From NCBI RefSeq assembly GCF_029892515.1, contig NZ_JARXVF010000001.1, positions 248,001-312,000 on the forward strand: a stretch of 64,000 nt of DNA, read 5' to 3'. This document shows positions 27,854 to 38,205 of this stretch, in pieces. Below the pieces are notes generated by a model. That model made no database searches and was not told where the DNA came from. It saw nothing but the letters and a program-made list of their open reading frames with translations. The translations under genes were made by a program, and so were the position numbers. This DNA is from Pseudaminobacter soli (ex Li et al. 2025) (GTDB taxonomy: Bacteria; Pseudomonadota; Alphaproteobacteria; Rhizobiales; Rhizobiaceae). How positions within the stretch are numbered: the first letter of the stretch is position 1; every line of letters starts with the position of its first letter.

Positions 27854-30409
27854 TCAAAGCTTTGCGGGTTGCGCGGCTACCGAGGTCCGAGCCGTATCGT
27901 CATTATCGAACATATCGGGTCGCAGCTTGAACAAAATCAACAGCGGGCCGGCCACAAAGATCGACGAATAGGTGCCGAAAAGCACGCCGAAGATCATGGC
28001 GAAGGTGAAGGAGCTGATGACCTCGCCGCCGAAGGTATAGAGCGCGCCCAGCGCCAAAAGCGTCGTCACGCCGGTGAGCACGGTACGCGAAAGCGTCTGG
28101 TTGAGCGAAAGATCGATCAGCTCGCGCATCGGCATCTTGCGGTGCTTGCGCAGGTTCTCGCGAATGCGGTCGTAGACCACGATCGTGTCGTTGATCGAAT
28201 AGCCGACGGTCACGAGGATCGCCGCGATGCTTGCAAGGTTGAACTCGATGCCCGCCACGACATAGAGGCCCGCCATCGCGATCACGTCGTGCAGCGTGGA
28301 AACCACCGCCCCTAGGGCGAAGTGCCACTCGAAACGGACCCAGATGTAGACCAGCATCGCCGCCAGCGCCGCCAGCACCGCCCAGGTTCCAGCCTTGGCG
28401 AGCTCGTTGGAAACCGTCGGCCCGACAACCTCCACGCGGCGGAAATCATAGTCGTCCTCGAGTTCCATGCGGGCCTTCTCGACCGCGGACTGCTCGGCAT
28501 TGTCGCCGCCGCCCTGCGAGGCGAGCTTGATCAGGAGATCGCGCTTGGAGCCGAATTCCTGGACCTGGACTTCCCCGACGTTAAGTTCGCTAAGCCGGGC
28601 ACGCACATCTGCCGGATCGGCCTCAGCGTCCTTGGCCTTTATCTCGATCAGCGAGCCGCCGACGAAGTCAACGCCATAGTTCAGGTCCTTGGTCATGAAC
28701 ATGACGGCCGCGCCAATCGAAACGACTGCAGACAGGGCGAACGCATATTTGCGCATGTTCATGAACGGCACGGCCGTGCGCTCCGGCACCAGCCGGATCA
28801 GGCCGCGGGAAATTTCCCTCGGCCTCGCTGTACGCAACCAGACCGATACGAGCCAGCGCGTCAGCGTGAAGGCGGTGAAGATGGTCGTGACGATGCCGAT
28901 GGCAACGGTGACAGCAAAACCGCGCACAGGCCCTGAGCCGAGGAAGAACAGGATGACCACGGCGATGAGCGTGGTGACATTCGCATCGATGACGGCGGCC
29001 GCAGCGCGCGAGAAGCCGGCGTCGAGCGCCTGCACGAGCGACTTGCCCTCGCGCCGCTCTTCCTTGACACGCTCATAGATGAGCACGTTGGAGTCCACGG
29101 CCATGCCGATGGTCAGGATGATGCCGGCAATGCCGGGCATGGTCAGCGTGGCGCCGAAAGCCGAAAGAACGGCAATGATGAGCACGACATTCGCGGCAAG
29201 CGCCAGATCGGCGATGATGCCGAGGCTGCCATAGGAGGCAATCATGAATGCCAGGACCAGAAGGCCGCCAATCAGGGCTGCGAACTGACCGGCCGTGATG
29301 GAGTCGGCCCCGAGGCTCGGGCCGACCGAGCGCTCCTCGACGATGGTCAGGTTTGCCGGCAGCGCGCCGGCGCGCAGCAGCATCGCCAGATCGCTGGCGC
29401 TCTGCTCGGTGAAATTGCCGGCGACGTTTCCGGTACCGGTCAGTATAGGCTCACGGATCTGCGGCGTCGAAATCACCTGGTTGTCGAGGACAATGGCGAA
29501 CAGGCGTCCGACATTTTCCTGGGTGGCCTTGCCGAAGCGTTCAGCCCCCACCTGATCGAGCGTGAAGGAAACCGTCGGCTCCTTCATCTGTTCGTCGACG
29601 GTCGCCTTGGCATCGACCAGGTTCTGCCCGGAAACGATGACGCGATCCTCGATCAGATAGGGAACCGGCGGATCGTCGAAAGAGTAGACGACGGACGAAC
29701 CAGACGGCGGCTGTCCCAACACAGCCTGATGCACAGGTACGCTTAGGTCGACCATCCGGAAGCTGAGTTTTGCGGTCTGGCCGAGGATGTCCTTCAGGCG
29801 CTGCGGGTCCTGCAGTCCCGGAACTTGCACGGAAACGCGGTCCTTGCCCTGACGCTGGATGATCGGCCCAGCCGTCCCGAACTCTTCGATGCGCCGCCCG
29901 ATCACCTCGATCGAACGCTCCTGAGCCAGCCTCATGCGGTAGTCGAGACCAGCATCGGTGAGCGTATAGCGCAGCAGGCCCGGTTCAGGCTCGCCGAGGC
30001 TCATTTCCGTTACGGACTTGAAGCCGAACAGGCCCGTTTGCACCGGCTGGACGAAAGAGACCAGTGCTTGCTTGGCCTTGTCGACTTCGTTGGCCTCGAG
30101 CACGCGAAGCTCGACCACCCTGCCGCTCGTGGAAAGGCCGGTGTACCCGATCCCTGCATCGCGCAGGACGGTACGGATCTGGTCGCGCGCGGCGGCCAGG
30201 GCTTCATTGGCCAGATCGTCGCGATCTATCGCAAGGACAACATGCGAGCCGCCCTGAAGGTCGAGGCCGAGCGTCAGCGCCCGCTTGGGCAGCCAGTCCG
30301 GCAAGGCGTCGAGCGTCTGGCGCGAAAACAGATTTGGGGCTGCAAACAGCAGCCCCAACGCAATGACGATCCAGATCGAAAGAGTTTTCCAGCGCGAGAA
30401 GTATAGCAT
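27854..30409 (-). CDS. secDF: Protein translocase subunit SecDF (fused)
   Basis: 851 residues combining SecD and SecF. One N-terminal helix (about 8-25), a large periplasmic P1 domain (LGLDLQGGSHVVL motif at 48-60), five helices of SecD (GLLVLAFMIASYGSLGII and following), then the SecF half starting near residue 550 with its own helix, periplasmic domain (NYGVDFVGGSLIEI) and five more helices. It uses the proton gradient to help pull proteins across the inner membrane after SecA. yajC lies 51 bases upstream. Confidence 0.97.
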   Translation of the reverse strand: MLYFSRWKTLSIWIVIALGLLFAAPNLFSRQTLDALPDWLPKRALTLGLDLQGGSHVVLAIDRDDLANEALAAARDQIRTVLRDAGIGYTGLSTSGRVVELRVLEANEVDKAKQALVSFVQPVQTGLFGFKSVTEMSLGEPEPGLLRYTLTDAGLDYRMRLAQERSIEVIGRRIEEFGTAGPIIQRQGKDRVSVQVPGLQDPQRLKDILGQTAKLSFRMVDLSVPVHQAVLGQPPSGSSVVYSFDDPPVPYLIEDRVIVSGQNLVDAKATVDEQMKEPTVSFTLDQVGAERFGKATQENVGRLFAIVLDNQVISTPQIREPILTGTGNVAGNFTEQSASDLAMLLRAGALPANLTIVEERSVGPSLGADSITAGQFAALIGGLLVLAFMIASYGSLGIIADLALAANVVLIIAVLSAFGATLTMPGIAGIILTIGMAVDSNVLIYERVKEERREGKSLVQALDAGFSRAAAAVIDANVTTLIAVVILFFLGSGPVRGFAVTVAIGIVTTIFTAFTLTRWLVSVWLRTARPREISRGLIRLVPERTAVPFMNMRKYAFALSAVVSIGAAVMFMTKDLNYGVDFVGGSLIEIKAKDAEADPADVRARLSELNVGEVQVQEFGSKRDLLIKLASQGGGDNAEQSAVEKARMELEDDYDFRRVEVVGPTVSNELAKAGTWAVLAALAAMLVYIWVRFEWHFALGAVVSTLHDVIAMAGLYVVAGIEFNLASIAAILVTVGYSINDTIVVYDRIRENLRKHRKMPMRELIDLSLNQTLSRTVLTGVTTLLALGALYTFGGEVISSFTFAMIFGVLFGTYSSIFVAGPLLILFKLRPDMFDNDDTARTSVAAQPAKL

Positions 30410-30460
30410 CCGTGTTCCGTCGGTTCAGGGCCTTACGAAAAACCCGCGCCGGAAGGCGCG

Positions 30461-30805
30461 TTACTTCTTCGCGTTCTGGTTGGCGACGGGTTCACCTTTA
30501 ACACGAACATCGGCGATCGTGGAACGGAGCGCAGTCACCTTGAGGCCGTTGCCGAGATCGACTTCGAGTTCGTTGTCGTCGACCACCTTGGTGACCTTGC
30601 CAATCAGGCCACCACCGGTCACGACCGTATCGCCGCGACGGATGGCGGCCAGCAGTTCGCCGCGCTTCTTGAGTTGCTGGCGCTGGGGACGGATGATCAG
30701 GAAGTACATGATGACGAAGATCAGGACAAACGGCAGAACGCTGATCAACATGTCGGGGCTGGCGCCGGTGGTGCCTTGGGCGTATGCCGGTGTCACGAAC
30801 ATCAT
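30461..30805 (-). CDS. yajC: Preprotein translocase subunit YajC
   Basis: 114 residues: short N-terminus, one membrane helix (about 20-40, LISVLPFVLIFVIMYFLII), then RPQRQQLKKRGELLAAIRRGD and a small beta domain, all typical of YajC. It associates with SecDF. First gene of the yajC-secDF-Mth938-NDUFAF6-like operon. Confidence 0.96.
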   Translation of the reverse strand: MMFVTPAYAQGTTGASPDMLISVLPFVLIFVIMYFLIIRPQRQQLKKRGELLAAIRRGDTVVTGGGLIGKVTKVVDDNELEVDLGNGLKVTALRSTIADVRVKGEPVANQNAKK

Positions 30806-31136
30806 AAACTCCTGAAAATAGAGGGAGAGCTCGGCGCGAGCCCTCTTGCGAAAGTTGCGCGGAATATAGTGGTTGGAGCTACCTTTGCAACTGCGCAGGC
30901 AGCCTAGACAACTGCTTTCCCGGGCTCATTGCCCATGTTACAGCCTTAGGGACCATGCGGTTAGATTGAATCATCGGCCAAGGCTGGTTTTCAGCAGGTT
31001 CCTGCACCGAAACGGGCAAGTTCATCTGCGCAAGCGGCCGCGGATTCGCGCACTAACTATCTTGTTACGTGCGCGACTGATTCAATCTAACCAATGTCGC
31101 GCCGAACAAGTGTTCATCAGATTGCGGAACGCGGAA
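30806..31136. other. Divergent region yajC / DUF815 ATPase with 15-bp inverted repeat
   Basis: 331 bases, no gene. Contains two copies of one 15-mer in opposite orientation: GGTTAGATTGAATCA at 30959-30973 and its complement at 31078-31092. The region should hold both divergent promoters. Confidence 0.65.
30959..31092. repeat. 15-bp inverted repeat with 104-base spacer
   Basis: GGTTAGATTGAATCA (30959-30973) and TGATTCAATCTAACC (31078-31092), perfect complements. Each includes a GANTC (CcrM methylation) site. The core TGATTCAATC also occurs at 4482, upstream of map. Confidence 0.7.
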
Positions 31137-32012
31137 ATGACTGAGAATACCCTCGAAGTTCTGACCCAGAAACTCGATCGCCTGATCGAAGCCGTCGGCC
31201 GGCTCGCCCCTACCCCAATTCCCCAATCGGATCTCAACGCAGCCGATTGCTTCGTCTGGGCGGCGAGCCCCGGCTATCTGGAACCGGTCAATCGGGTCAA
31301 TCGCGTCGATATCGGCCTGATCCGCGGCGTGGACCGTGTGCGCGACATACTGGTCGACAACACCGAACGCTTCGCCGCCGGCCTCCCGGCCAACAATGTG
31401 CTGCTTTGGGGCGCGCGCGGCATGGGCAAGTCGTCTCTGGTCAAGTCCACCCATGCCGCGATCAACGCCGCGCGCTCGGACGAGGCGCCGCTGAAGCTGA
31501 TCGAGATCCATCGCGAGGACATCGACACGCTGCCCAAGCTGATGGGCATCCTTAAGACGGCACCTTTCCGCTTCATCCTGTTCTGCGACGACCTGTCCTT
31601 CGATCACGACGACACTTCATACAAGTCGCTGAAGGCGGCGCTCGAAGGCGGCGTCGAGGGGCGGCCGAACAATGTGATCTTCTACGCGACCTCGAACCGG
31701 AGGCACCTCCTGCCGCGCGACATGATCGACAATGAGCGCTCGACCGCAATCAATCCCTCCGAGGCCATTGAGGAAAAGGTGTCGCTGTCAGACAGATTCG
31801 GCCTGTGGCTCGGCTTCCACAAATGCTCGCAGGACGAATACCTCGACATGATCGACGGTTATGTCCGCTACCACGAGCTGAAAATCGACGCCGGCGCATT
31901 GCGGGCGGAAGCGCTGGAATGGTCGACGACGCGCGGCAGCCGCTCGGGCCGCGTCGCATGGCAGTTCATCCAGGACCTGGCAGGACGACTGGGTCAGCCG
32001 CTCAAGGACTGA
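31137..32012 (+). CDS. DUF815-family AAA+ ATPase
   Basis: 291 residues. Walker A GARGMGKSS (92-100), Walker B ILFCDDLSFD (147-156), sensor-1-like FYATSNRRHL near 189-198 and an arginine-rich C-terminal lid. Members are single-domain P-loop ATPases of unknown cellular role, widespread in Proteobacteria. ATG at 31137 gives the usual length; the frame is open upstream but non-conserved. Ends at a strong bidirectional terminator. Confidence 0.9.
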   Translation: MTENTLEVLTQKLDRLIEAVGRLAPTPIPQSDLNAADCFVWAASPGYLEPVNRVNRVDIGLIRGVDRVRDILVDNTERFAAGLPANNVLLWGARGMGKSSLVKSTHAAINAARSDEAPLKLIEIHREDIDTLPKLMGILKTAPFRFILFCDDLSFDHDDTSYKSLKAALEGGVEGRPNNVIFYATSNRRHLLPRDMIDNERSTAINPSEAIEEKVSLSDRFGLWLGFHKCSQDEYLDMIDGYVRYHELKIDAGALRAEALEWSTTRGSRSGRVAWQFIQDLAGRLGQPLKD

Positions 32013-32049
32013 GCGTTCCTGCAACGCTCCAAGCCGTCATTCCAAACAG

Positions 32050-32077
32050 AAAACCCGCCCAATGGGCGGGTTTTTTT
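32050..32077. terminator. Bidirectional terminator
   Basis: AAAACCCGCCC (32050-32060), loop AAT, GGGCGGGTTTT (32064-32074) then TTT. Ends the DUF815 gene on the plus strand and the LytM lipoprotein gene on the minus strand. Confidence 0.93.
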
Positions 32078-32110
32078 CGATCCTTAGATCGGCCAAGCGT
32101 CTTCCGTCTC

Positions 32111-33400
32111 TTATTCGAGATAGCCGGACGGATTGACCGGAGTCGAGTTCTTGCGTACCTCGAAATGCAGTCTCGGCGTGTCGGTGCTGCCACTCATGCC
32201 CGACAGGGCGAGTTCCTGACCGCGCTTGACCTTCTCGCCGCGGGTCACCTTCAGCTCGCTGGCATGGCCATAGACGGTGACAAGGCCGTTCTCGTGGCGC
32301 ACCAGAACCGTGTTGCCGAACTCCTTCAGCCCATCGCCGGCGTAGATGACAACGCCGTTCTCGGCGGCCTTGACCGAAGTACCCTCCGGCACCTGGATGT
32401 CGATGCCGTCATTGGCCTTGCCGCCACCCTTGCCATAGGCGGAGATGACGCGGCCACGCACCGGCCAGCGCATCTTGCCGATGCCGGTCGAGTCCGGAGC
32501 GATTGCAGCAACTTCCTCGGCCTGCTCGATGACCTTGTCGCTCTTCTTGGGCGGCGTATAGGAAGCCATCTTGGACGCGTCAGAGTTCTCTGGCTTGGCC
32601 GGAGCAGAACTCGTCACGACCGGGTCCCGCGTCGGCGCGGCAGCCGCCACGGTGGTCGTGGCAGCCGGAGCGCCGGCCGCGGGGATGCGCAGCGTCTGGC
32701 CGATACGAACGGTGCCGTCGTTCATGCCGTTGGCCGCCTTCAGAGCTTCGGCGCTGACACCATTCCTCTTGGCGATCTTGGTAAGCGTGTCACCTTGCTG
32801 CACCTTGTAGGTGCCAGCAGCAGCCGCGCCCTTCGCGCTGTTGGCGGCGCTCGCAAGCTGGGCGTTTTCACCCGCCTTCGGCTGCTGCGACTGCGGCAGC
32901 ACGCCGAGGGTGCCTTCCGGCGCACCAAGACCTGGCGCCTTTTTGCCCGGCTGGTTGCCCGTCGCACCAGCCATAGGCTTGGCCTCCGCCACCTTGGTAT
33001 CGTGGGCGGGGGCGAGCGGCTTGGCGCTCCCGGCAACCGTCTGGTCGACATGGCTCGTGACAGGAACCGGCTGCATCGTATTTGAGGCCATCGGCGCAGA
33101 CTGCCCCGGCGAGACCGGAGGGGGAAGCGGCTGGGAAGAAACAGGCGTCAGGGTGCTGCGCGTCACCGGCGCGGTCTCGGCACTTGCCAGCGGCGCCACC
33201 TGCGTGTCGCCCGGATAGGGCTGATTCTGCCCGATGATCTGACGCTGATTGGGCGTCGACGCCGTAAAGACGTCGTCGATACCGCCGCCACCGAATCGCG
33301 CAACGCCGGAGCTGCAGCCGGCAGCCATGCCAGCGACGAGAAAAACGGCAGCGCCGCGCACCAAAATGCGTTCGTTCTTGGCTAAAATACTGAACCGCAT
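32111..33400 (-). CDS. LysM + degenerate M23/LytM lipoprotein, NlpD-like
   Basis: 429 residues. Lipoprotein signal with lipobox AAGC, lipidated C29. Long Pro/Ser/Ala linker, one LysM peptidoglycan-binding domain at about 196-240 (YKVQQGDTLTKIAKRNGVS), a second linker and a C-terminal LytM domain at about 325-429. Two zinc ligands of active M23 peptidases are replaced: the HxGID histidine is N (NDGIDIQ) and the first His of HxH is R (RLHFEVR). It is therefore likely a non-hydrolytic activator of amidases in cell division, as NlpD/EnvC are. A GTG start at 33421 is possible; ATG 33400 gives a compact signal peptide. Confidence 0.88.
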   Translation of the reverse strand: MRFSILAKNERILVRGAAVFLVAGMAAGCSSGVARFGGGGIDDVFTASTPNQRQIIGQNQPYPGDTQVAPLASAETAPVTRSTLTPVSSQPLPPPVSPGQSAPMASNTMQPVPVTSHVDQTVAGSAKPLAPAHDTKVAEAKPMAGATGNQPGKKAPGLGAPEGTLGVLPQSQQPKAGENAQLASAANSAKGAAAAGTYKVQQGDTLTKIAKRNGVSAEALKAANGMNDGTVRIGQTLRIPAAGAPAATTTVAAAAPTRDPVVTSSAPAKPENSDASKMASYTPPKKSDKVIEQAEEVAAIAPDSTGIGKMRWPVRGRVISAYGKGGGKANDGIDIQVPEGTSVKAAENGVVIYAGDGLKEFGNTVLVRHENGLVTVYGHASELKVTRGEKVKRGQELALSGMSGSTDTPRLHFEVRKNSTPVNPSGYLE

Positions 33401-33543
33401 CGTAATAACCCGCGTAACCACAACCGAAACTGGCCATGATTAAAGCGCGTTAATGTTACTGGTCGGTTAAGACGCTGACGGTCGGCGGTAACGAATCCTA
33501 TCGCGAGGTTTCGGAAGCTGCGATCCGCAATGCGGAAGGCTGG

Positions 33544-34197
33544 TCAAATGGCGACGGCAACGCCTTGAGAGATGGGCTGGAACCGCACAACGCCGATGTC
33601 TTCGCGCTCGAAGCGGCTGCCGAGCTTGTTGAGCTTGGACATGAGTTGTTCGCCCTCGTCGGGACCGATCGGCGCGACCATGGTGCCGCCGCTCGACAGC
33701 TGATCCAGGAATGGACGAGGCAGGCTGGTGAACGAAGCCCAGACCACGATCCGGTCGAACGGCCCCTCACCCGGCAGACCGTTCGAACCGTCCGTCTGGC
33801 GCACGAAGGCATTGGCGATGCCAAGCGCTTCGAAGCGCTGCTTGGCCTGCTCGGTCAACGTCTTGTAGCGGTCGACCGTCACGACGCGCGCTGCCAGCCG
33901 AGACATGACCGCCGCCGTGTAGCCGGAGCCGGTCCCGATCTCCAGAACACGGCTCGTCGGTTCGATGTTGAGAGCGGCGATGACCGCAGCCTGCAGATCG
34001 GCCCCTTCCATGGTCTCACCGCACTCGATCGGAATCATGCGATCCGACCATGCGAGGTTCTGCCATTGCGAGGGAATGAAGGCGCGCCGCGGCGTCGCCT
34101 CGAACGCAGTGATCATGTCTTTCGGGACGATGCCGCGTCCGCGCAATCTCAAGAGAAAAGCGGCGAAACCCTCGCGGTCATCAGTGGAAAAATTCAT
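33544..34197 (-). CDS. pcm: Protein-L-isoaspartate O-methyltransferase
   Basis: 217 residues. SAM-binding motif [17 protein letters not shown] at about 90-105, preceded by the substrate region typical of PCMT. Methylates isoaspartyl residues in damaged proteins. Start overlaps the surE stop by 4 bases, matching the conserved surE-pcm pairing. Confidence 0.93.
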   Translation of the reverse strand: MNFSTDDREGFAAFLLRLRGRGIVPKDMITAFEATPRRAFIPSQWQNLAWSDRMIPIECGETMEGADLQAAVIAALNIEPTSRVLEIGTGSGYTAAVMSRLAARVVTVDRYKTLTEQAKQRFEALGIANAFVRQTDGSNGLPGEGPFDRIVVWASFTSLPRPFLDQLSSGGTMVAPIGPDEGEQLMSKLNKLGSRFEREDIGVVRFQPISQGVAVAI

Positions 34198-34951
34198 TCC
34201 AGCGCCTTCGTCAGCTGATCCCGAATTTCGTAGGCGGTCAGATCGAGCTTCAGCGGCGTGACGGAGACGCGCTTGCTTCTCACCGCATGAACGTCCGTGC
34301 CCTCTTTCAATTCCGGCGCTTCACGGCCGAAACGCAGCCAGTAGTAGGGGAACCCTCTGCCGTCGGCGCGCTCATCCAGCCACAGGCTGTGAACCAGCTT
34401 GCCCTGGCTTGTGACCGTGGGACCTTCCACTTCCTCAGGGGGGCAGTTCGGAAAGTTCACGTTGAGGAAGGTGCCCGCAGGCAGGTCGATCTTCAAAAGC
34501 TTGCGCAGCAGGGCCGGCGCCAAGGTTTCCACCGTATCCCACGGCACCATGCGGGTCTGTTCGACGACATTGTAGGCCTGGCTCAGGGCGATCGAACGAA
34601 TGCCGAGCATCGTTCCTTCCATCGCGCCGGCCACGGTGCCCGAATAGGTCACGTCGTCGGCGAGGTTGGACCCCGAGTTGACGCCGGACAGGATGAGATC
34701 CGGCGGCTCAGGCATGACCTTGCGCACACCCATGATGACGCAATCGGTGGGCGTTCCGCGAACCGCAAAGTGACGGTCATCGATCTTGCGCAGGCGAAGG
34801 GGTTCCGAAATCGACAGCGAGTGCGCGAAGCCCGACTGGTCGGTCTCCGGCGCGACTACCCATACGTCGTCCGAGATCGTACGGGCTATGCGCTCAAGAC
34901 AAGCAAGGCCCTCGGCATGAATGCCGTCGTCATTGGTCAGAAGGATACGCA

Positions 34952-34952
<1 letters not shown>
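34194..34952 (-). CDS. surE: 5'/3'-nucleotidase SurE
   Basis: 252 residues. Metal-binding N-terminus [13 protein letters not shown] (D8, D9), loop with [19 protein letters not shown] and C-terminal Pro-rich region. Dephosphorylates nucleoside monophosphates. Its ATG touches the stop of serS, and its stop overlaps the start of pcm, so the three are one transcript. Confidence 0.96.
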
Positions 34953-36262
<1,310 letters not shown>

Positions 36263-36322
36263 GGCAAGGGTCCGTCGCAGTAATGAGTTAAATCACGGCC
36301 GCGACGGCGGATCGAAAGGCGG

Positions 36323-37195
36323 TCAGCTCGCGGTGGTACCGTCGCCTGAACCTTGCAGCGAAGCTTTCTCGCTTGCTGATTCGGCGGCTTCCTCGTTCTC
36401 ACGCGCCACGCGTTCCTGTTCGCGATTCCGTTCGATCATCCGGGCGGCCCAGATGGAAACCTCGTAAAGAAGGATGGTGGGAAGGGCAAGACCGATCTGG
36501 CTCACCGGGTCCGGAGGCGTCAGCACAGCAGCAACGACGAAGGCGAGAACGATCGCCCATTTGCGCTTGCTGGCAAGCCCCTCCGCCGAAAGAAGGCCCA
36601 CGCGTGTCATCAGCGACGTGATAACCGGAAGCTGAAACACGAGGCCGAAGGAGATGATCAGCGTCATGATCAGGCTGAGATATTCCGAAACCTTCGGCAG
36701 CAGCGAAATCTGCACCTGGTCGTCGGTTCCCGCCTGCTGCATGGCCAGGAAGAACCACATCACCATCGGGGTGAAGAAGAAGTAGACGAGCGAGGCCCCC
36801 ATCACGAACAGGATGGGCGACGCGATCAGAAACGGCAGGAATGCGCGGCGCTCGTTGCGATAAAGGCCTGGCGCCACGAACTTGTAGATCTGCGCGGCGA
36901 TCAGCGGAAAGGCGATGACGATACCGCCGAACATGGCCAGCTTGATCTGCGTAAAGAAAAACTCCTGCGGCGCGGTGTAGATCAGCTCGACCTTGTGCGG
37001 ATCGAGTCCGGCCCAGGCCGTCGCCCACTTGAAGGGGATGACCAGCAGGTTGAACAGATGCTTGGCAACGAAGAAGCAAGCAAGGAAGGCCACGAAGAAC
37101 CCGCCCAGACACCAGATCAGCCGCTTGCGCAGTTCGATCAGATGCTCGATCAGCGGCGCCGATGATTTTTCGATTTCGTCGTCCCGTTCGCTCAC
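36323..37195 (-). CDS. tatC: Sec-independent translocase subunit TatC
   Basis: 290 residues, six membrane helices. N-terminal cytoplasmic signature APLIEHLIELRKRLI, then VAPGLYRNERRAFLPF and RVGLLSAEGLASKRKWAIV loops as in TatC. It recognises twin-arginine signal peptides, such as the one on the 15004 binding protein. Start overlaps the tatB stop by 4 bases. C-terminal 25 residues are an acidic tail. Confidence 0.97.
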   Translation of the reverse strand: MSERDDEIEKSSAPLIEHLIELRKRLIWCLGGFFVAFLACFFVAKHLFNLLVIPFKWATAWAGLDPHKVELIYTAPQEFFFTQIKLAMFGGIVIAFPLIAAQIYKFVAPGLYRNERRAFLPFLIASPILFVMGASLVYFFFTPMVMWFFLAMQQAGTDDQVQISLLPKVSEYLSLIMTLIISFGLVFQLPVITSLMTRVGLLSAEGLASKRKWAIVLAFVVAAVLTPPDPVSQIGLALPTILLYEVSIWAARMIERNREQERVARENEEAAESASEKASLQGSGDGTTAS

Positions 37196-37905
37196 TTGGC
37201 GCTTCCAGCTGCTGTCTTCTTGGCGGCGGGCTTGGCCTTTTCGGCGGCTGCCGCAGTTTTGGTGGACTTCGGCGCGGCGGCCTTCGCCGCCGGCTTTGCT
37301 GTAGCCTTGGCCGCAAGCTTCACAGCCGGGGCCTTGGCGGCTTTGGTCTCGGCAGACTTGGAGGCCACCTTAGGCGCGGACACCTTGGCATCTGCCTTAG
37401 GCGCCACCTTCGCCCTGGTCTTCTTTGCAGGCGCAGGCTCCGGCTGGGCCGAAGCTGCTGCGACCTGAACGGGTTCCGGATTGACCGGCGCGGCGGCTGT
37501 CGCCTCCGAGCCCGCAGCGCCGGGCATTGCCGTAGCGCCCCCTTTCAGGGGCTCCGCCGGCTGGGCCGCATCGGTTGCAGGCGCCGGAGCCGGGGAAGAT
37601 GCCGGCTTGATCGAGTCCAGCCCGGAACGAATGTCGGAAGCCGCCTGCTCGAAAGGATTGAGCTGCTTCTTGATCTGCTCCGCGGGGTTCAGGCTGCGCA
37701 GGTCGTCGATGGATTTCTTGACATCGTCAAGCTCCGCCTCCTTGAGCGCCTCGTTGAACTGCCTTTGGAAATCGCCGGCCATGGCCCGCAGTTTCGCCGT
37801 CGTCTTGCCGAACGTGCGCAGCATGCGCGGCAAGTCCTTGGGCCCGACGACCACGATCATCACGATCGCGATCACGAGCAATTCGCTCCAGCCGATATCA
37901 AACAT
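37192..37905 (-). CDS. tatB: Sec-independent translocase subunit TatB
   Basis: 237 residues. N-terminal helix (MFDIGWSELLVIAIVMIVVVGPKDLP) and amphipathic helix define TatB. From about residue 95 on it is a long Ala/Lys/Pro-rich low-complexity tail (KPAAKAA type repeats), much longer than in E. coli. Works with TatC in the receptor complex. Confidence 0.95.
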   Translation of the reverse strand: MFDIGWSELLVIAIVMIVVVGPKDLPRMLRTFGKTTAKLRAMAGDFQRQFNEALKEAELDDVKKSIDDLRSLNPAEQIKKQLNPFEQAASDIRSGLDSIKPASSPAPAPATDAAQPAEPLKGGATAMPGAAGSEATAAAPVNPEPVQVAAASAQPEPAPAKKTRAKVAPKADAKVSAPKVASKSAETKAAKAPAVKLAAKATAKPAAKAAAPKSTKTAAAAEKAKPAAKKTAAGSAK

Positions 37906-37935
37906 GTTTACCCAACCCGACTAGCGGAAAGCGCC

Positions 37936-38169
37936 TCAGCTCTTGCTGGTCTTTTCCTTCGTCTGGACGGTTTCGTCGGCACGATGCTCCACGGTGCGGG
38001 CGTCGGTGGGCTTGGCGCTCTCGTCGTCATCCTCGTCGGACATGCCCTTCTTGAAGCTCTTGATGCCCTTGGCCATGTCGCCCATCAGCTCCGGTATCTT
38101 GCCGCGGCCGAACAGCAGCAGCACGACCACCAGCACGATGAGCCAGTGCCAAATCGAAAAGGAACCCAT
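37936..38169 (-). CDS. tatA: Sec-independent translocase subunit TatA
   Basis: 77 residues: N-terminal membrane helix ([19 protein letters not shown]), [23 protein letters not shown] amphipathic helix, acidic tail. Forms the variable pore of the Tat machinery. First gene of tatABC. Confidence 0.97.
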   Translation of the reverse strand: MGSFSIWHWLIVLVVVLLLFGRGKIPELMGDMAKGIKSFKKGMSDEDDDESAKPTDARTVEHRADETVQTKEKTSKS

Positions 38170-38205
38170 GGTAACTCTCTCTCGTACGATTTCCTGAGGA
38201 TTGAT

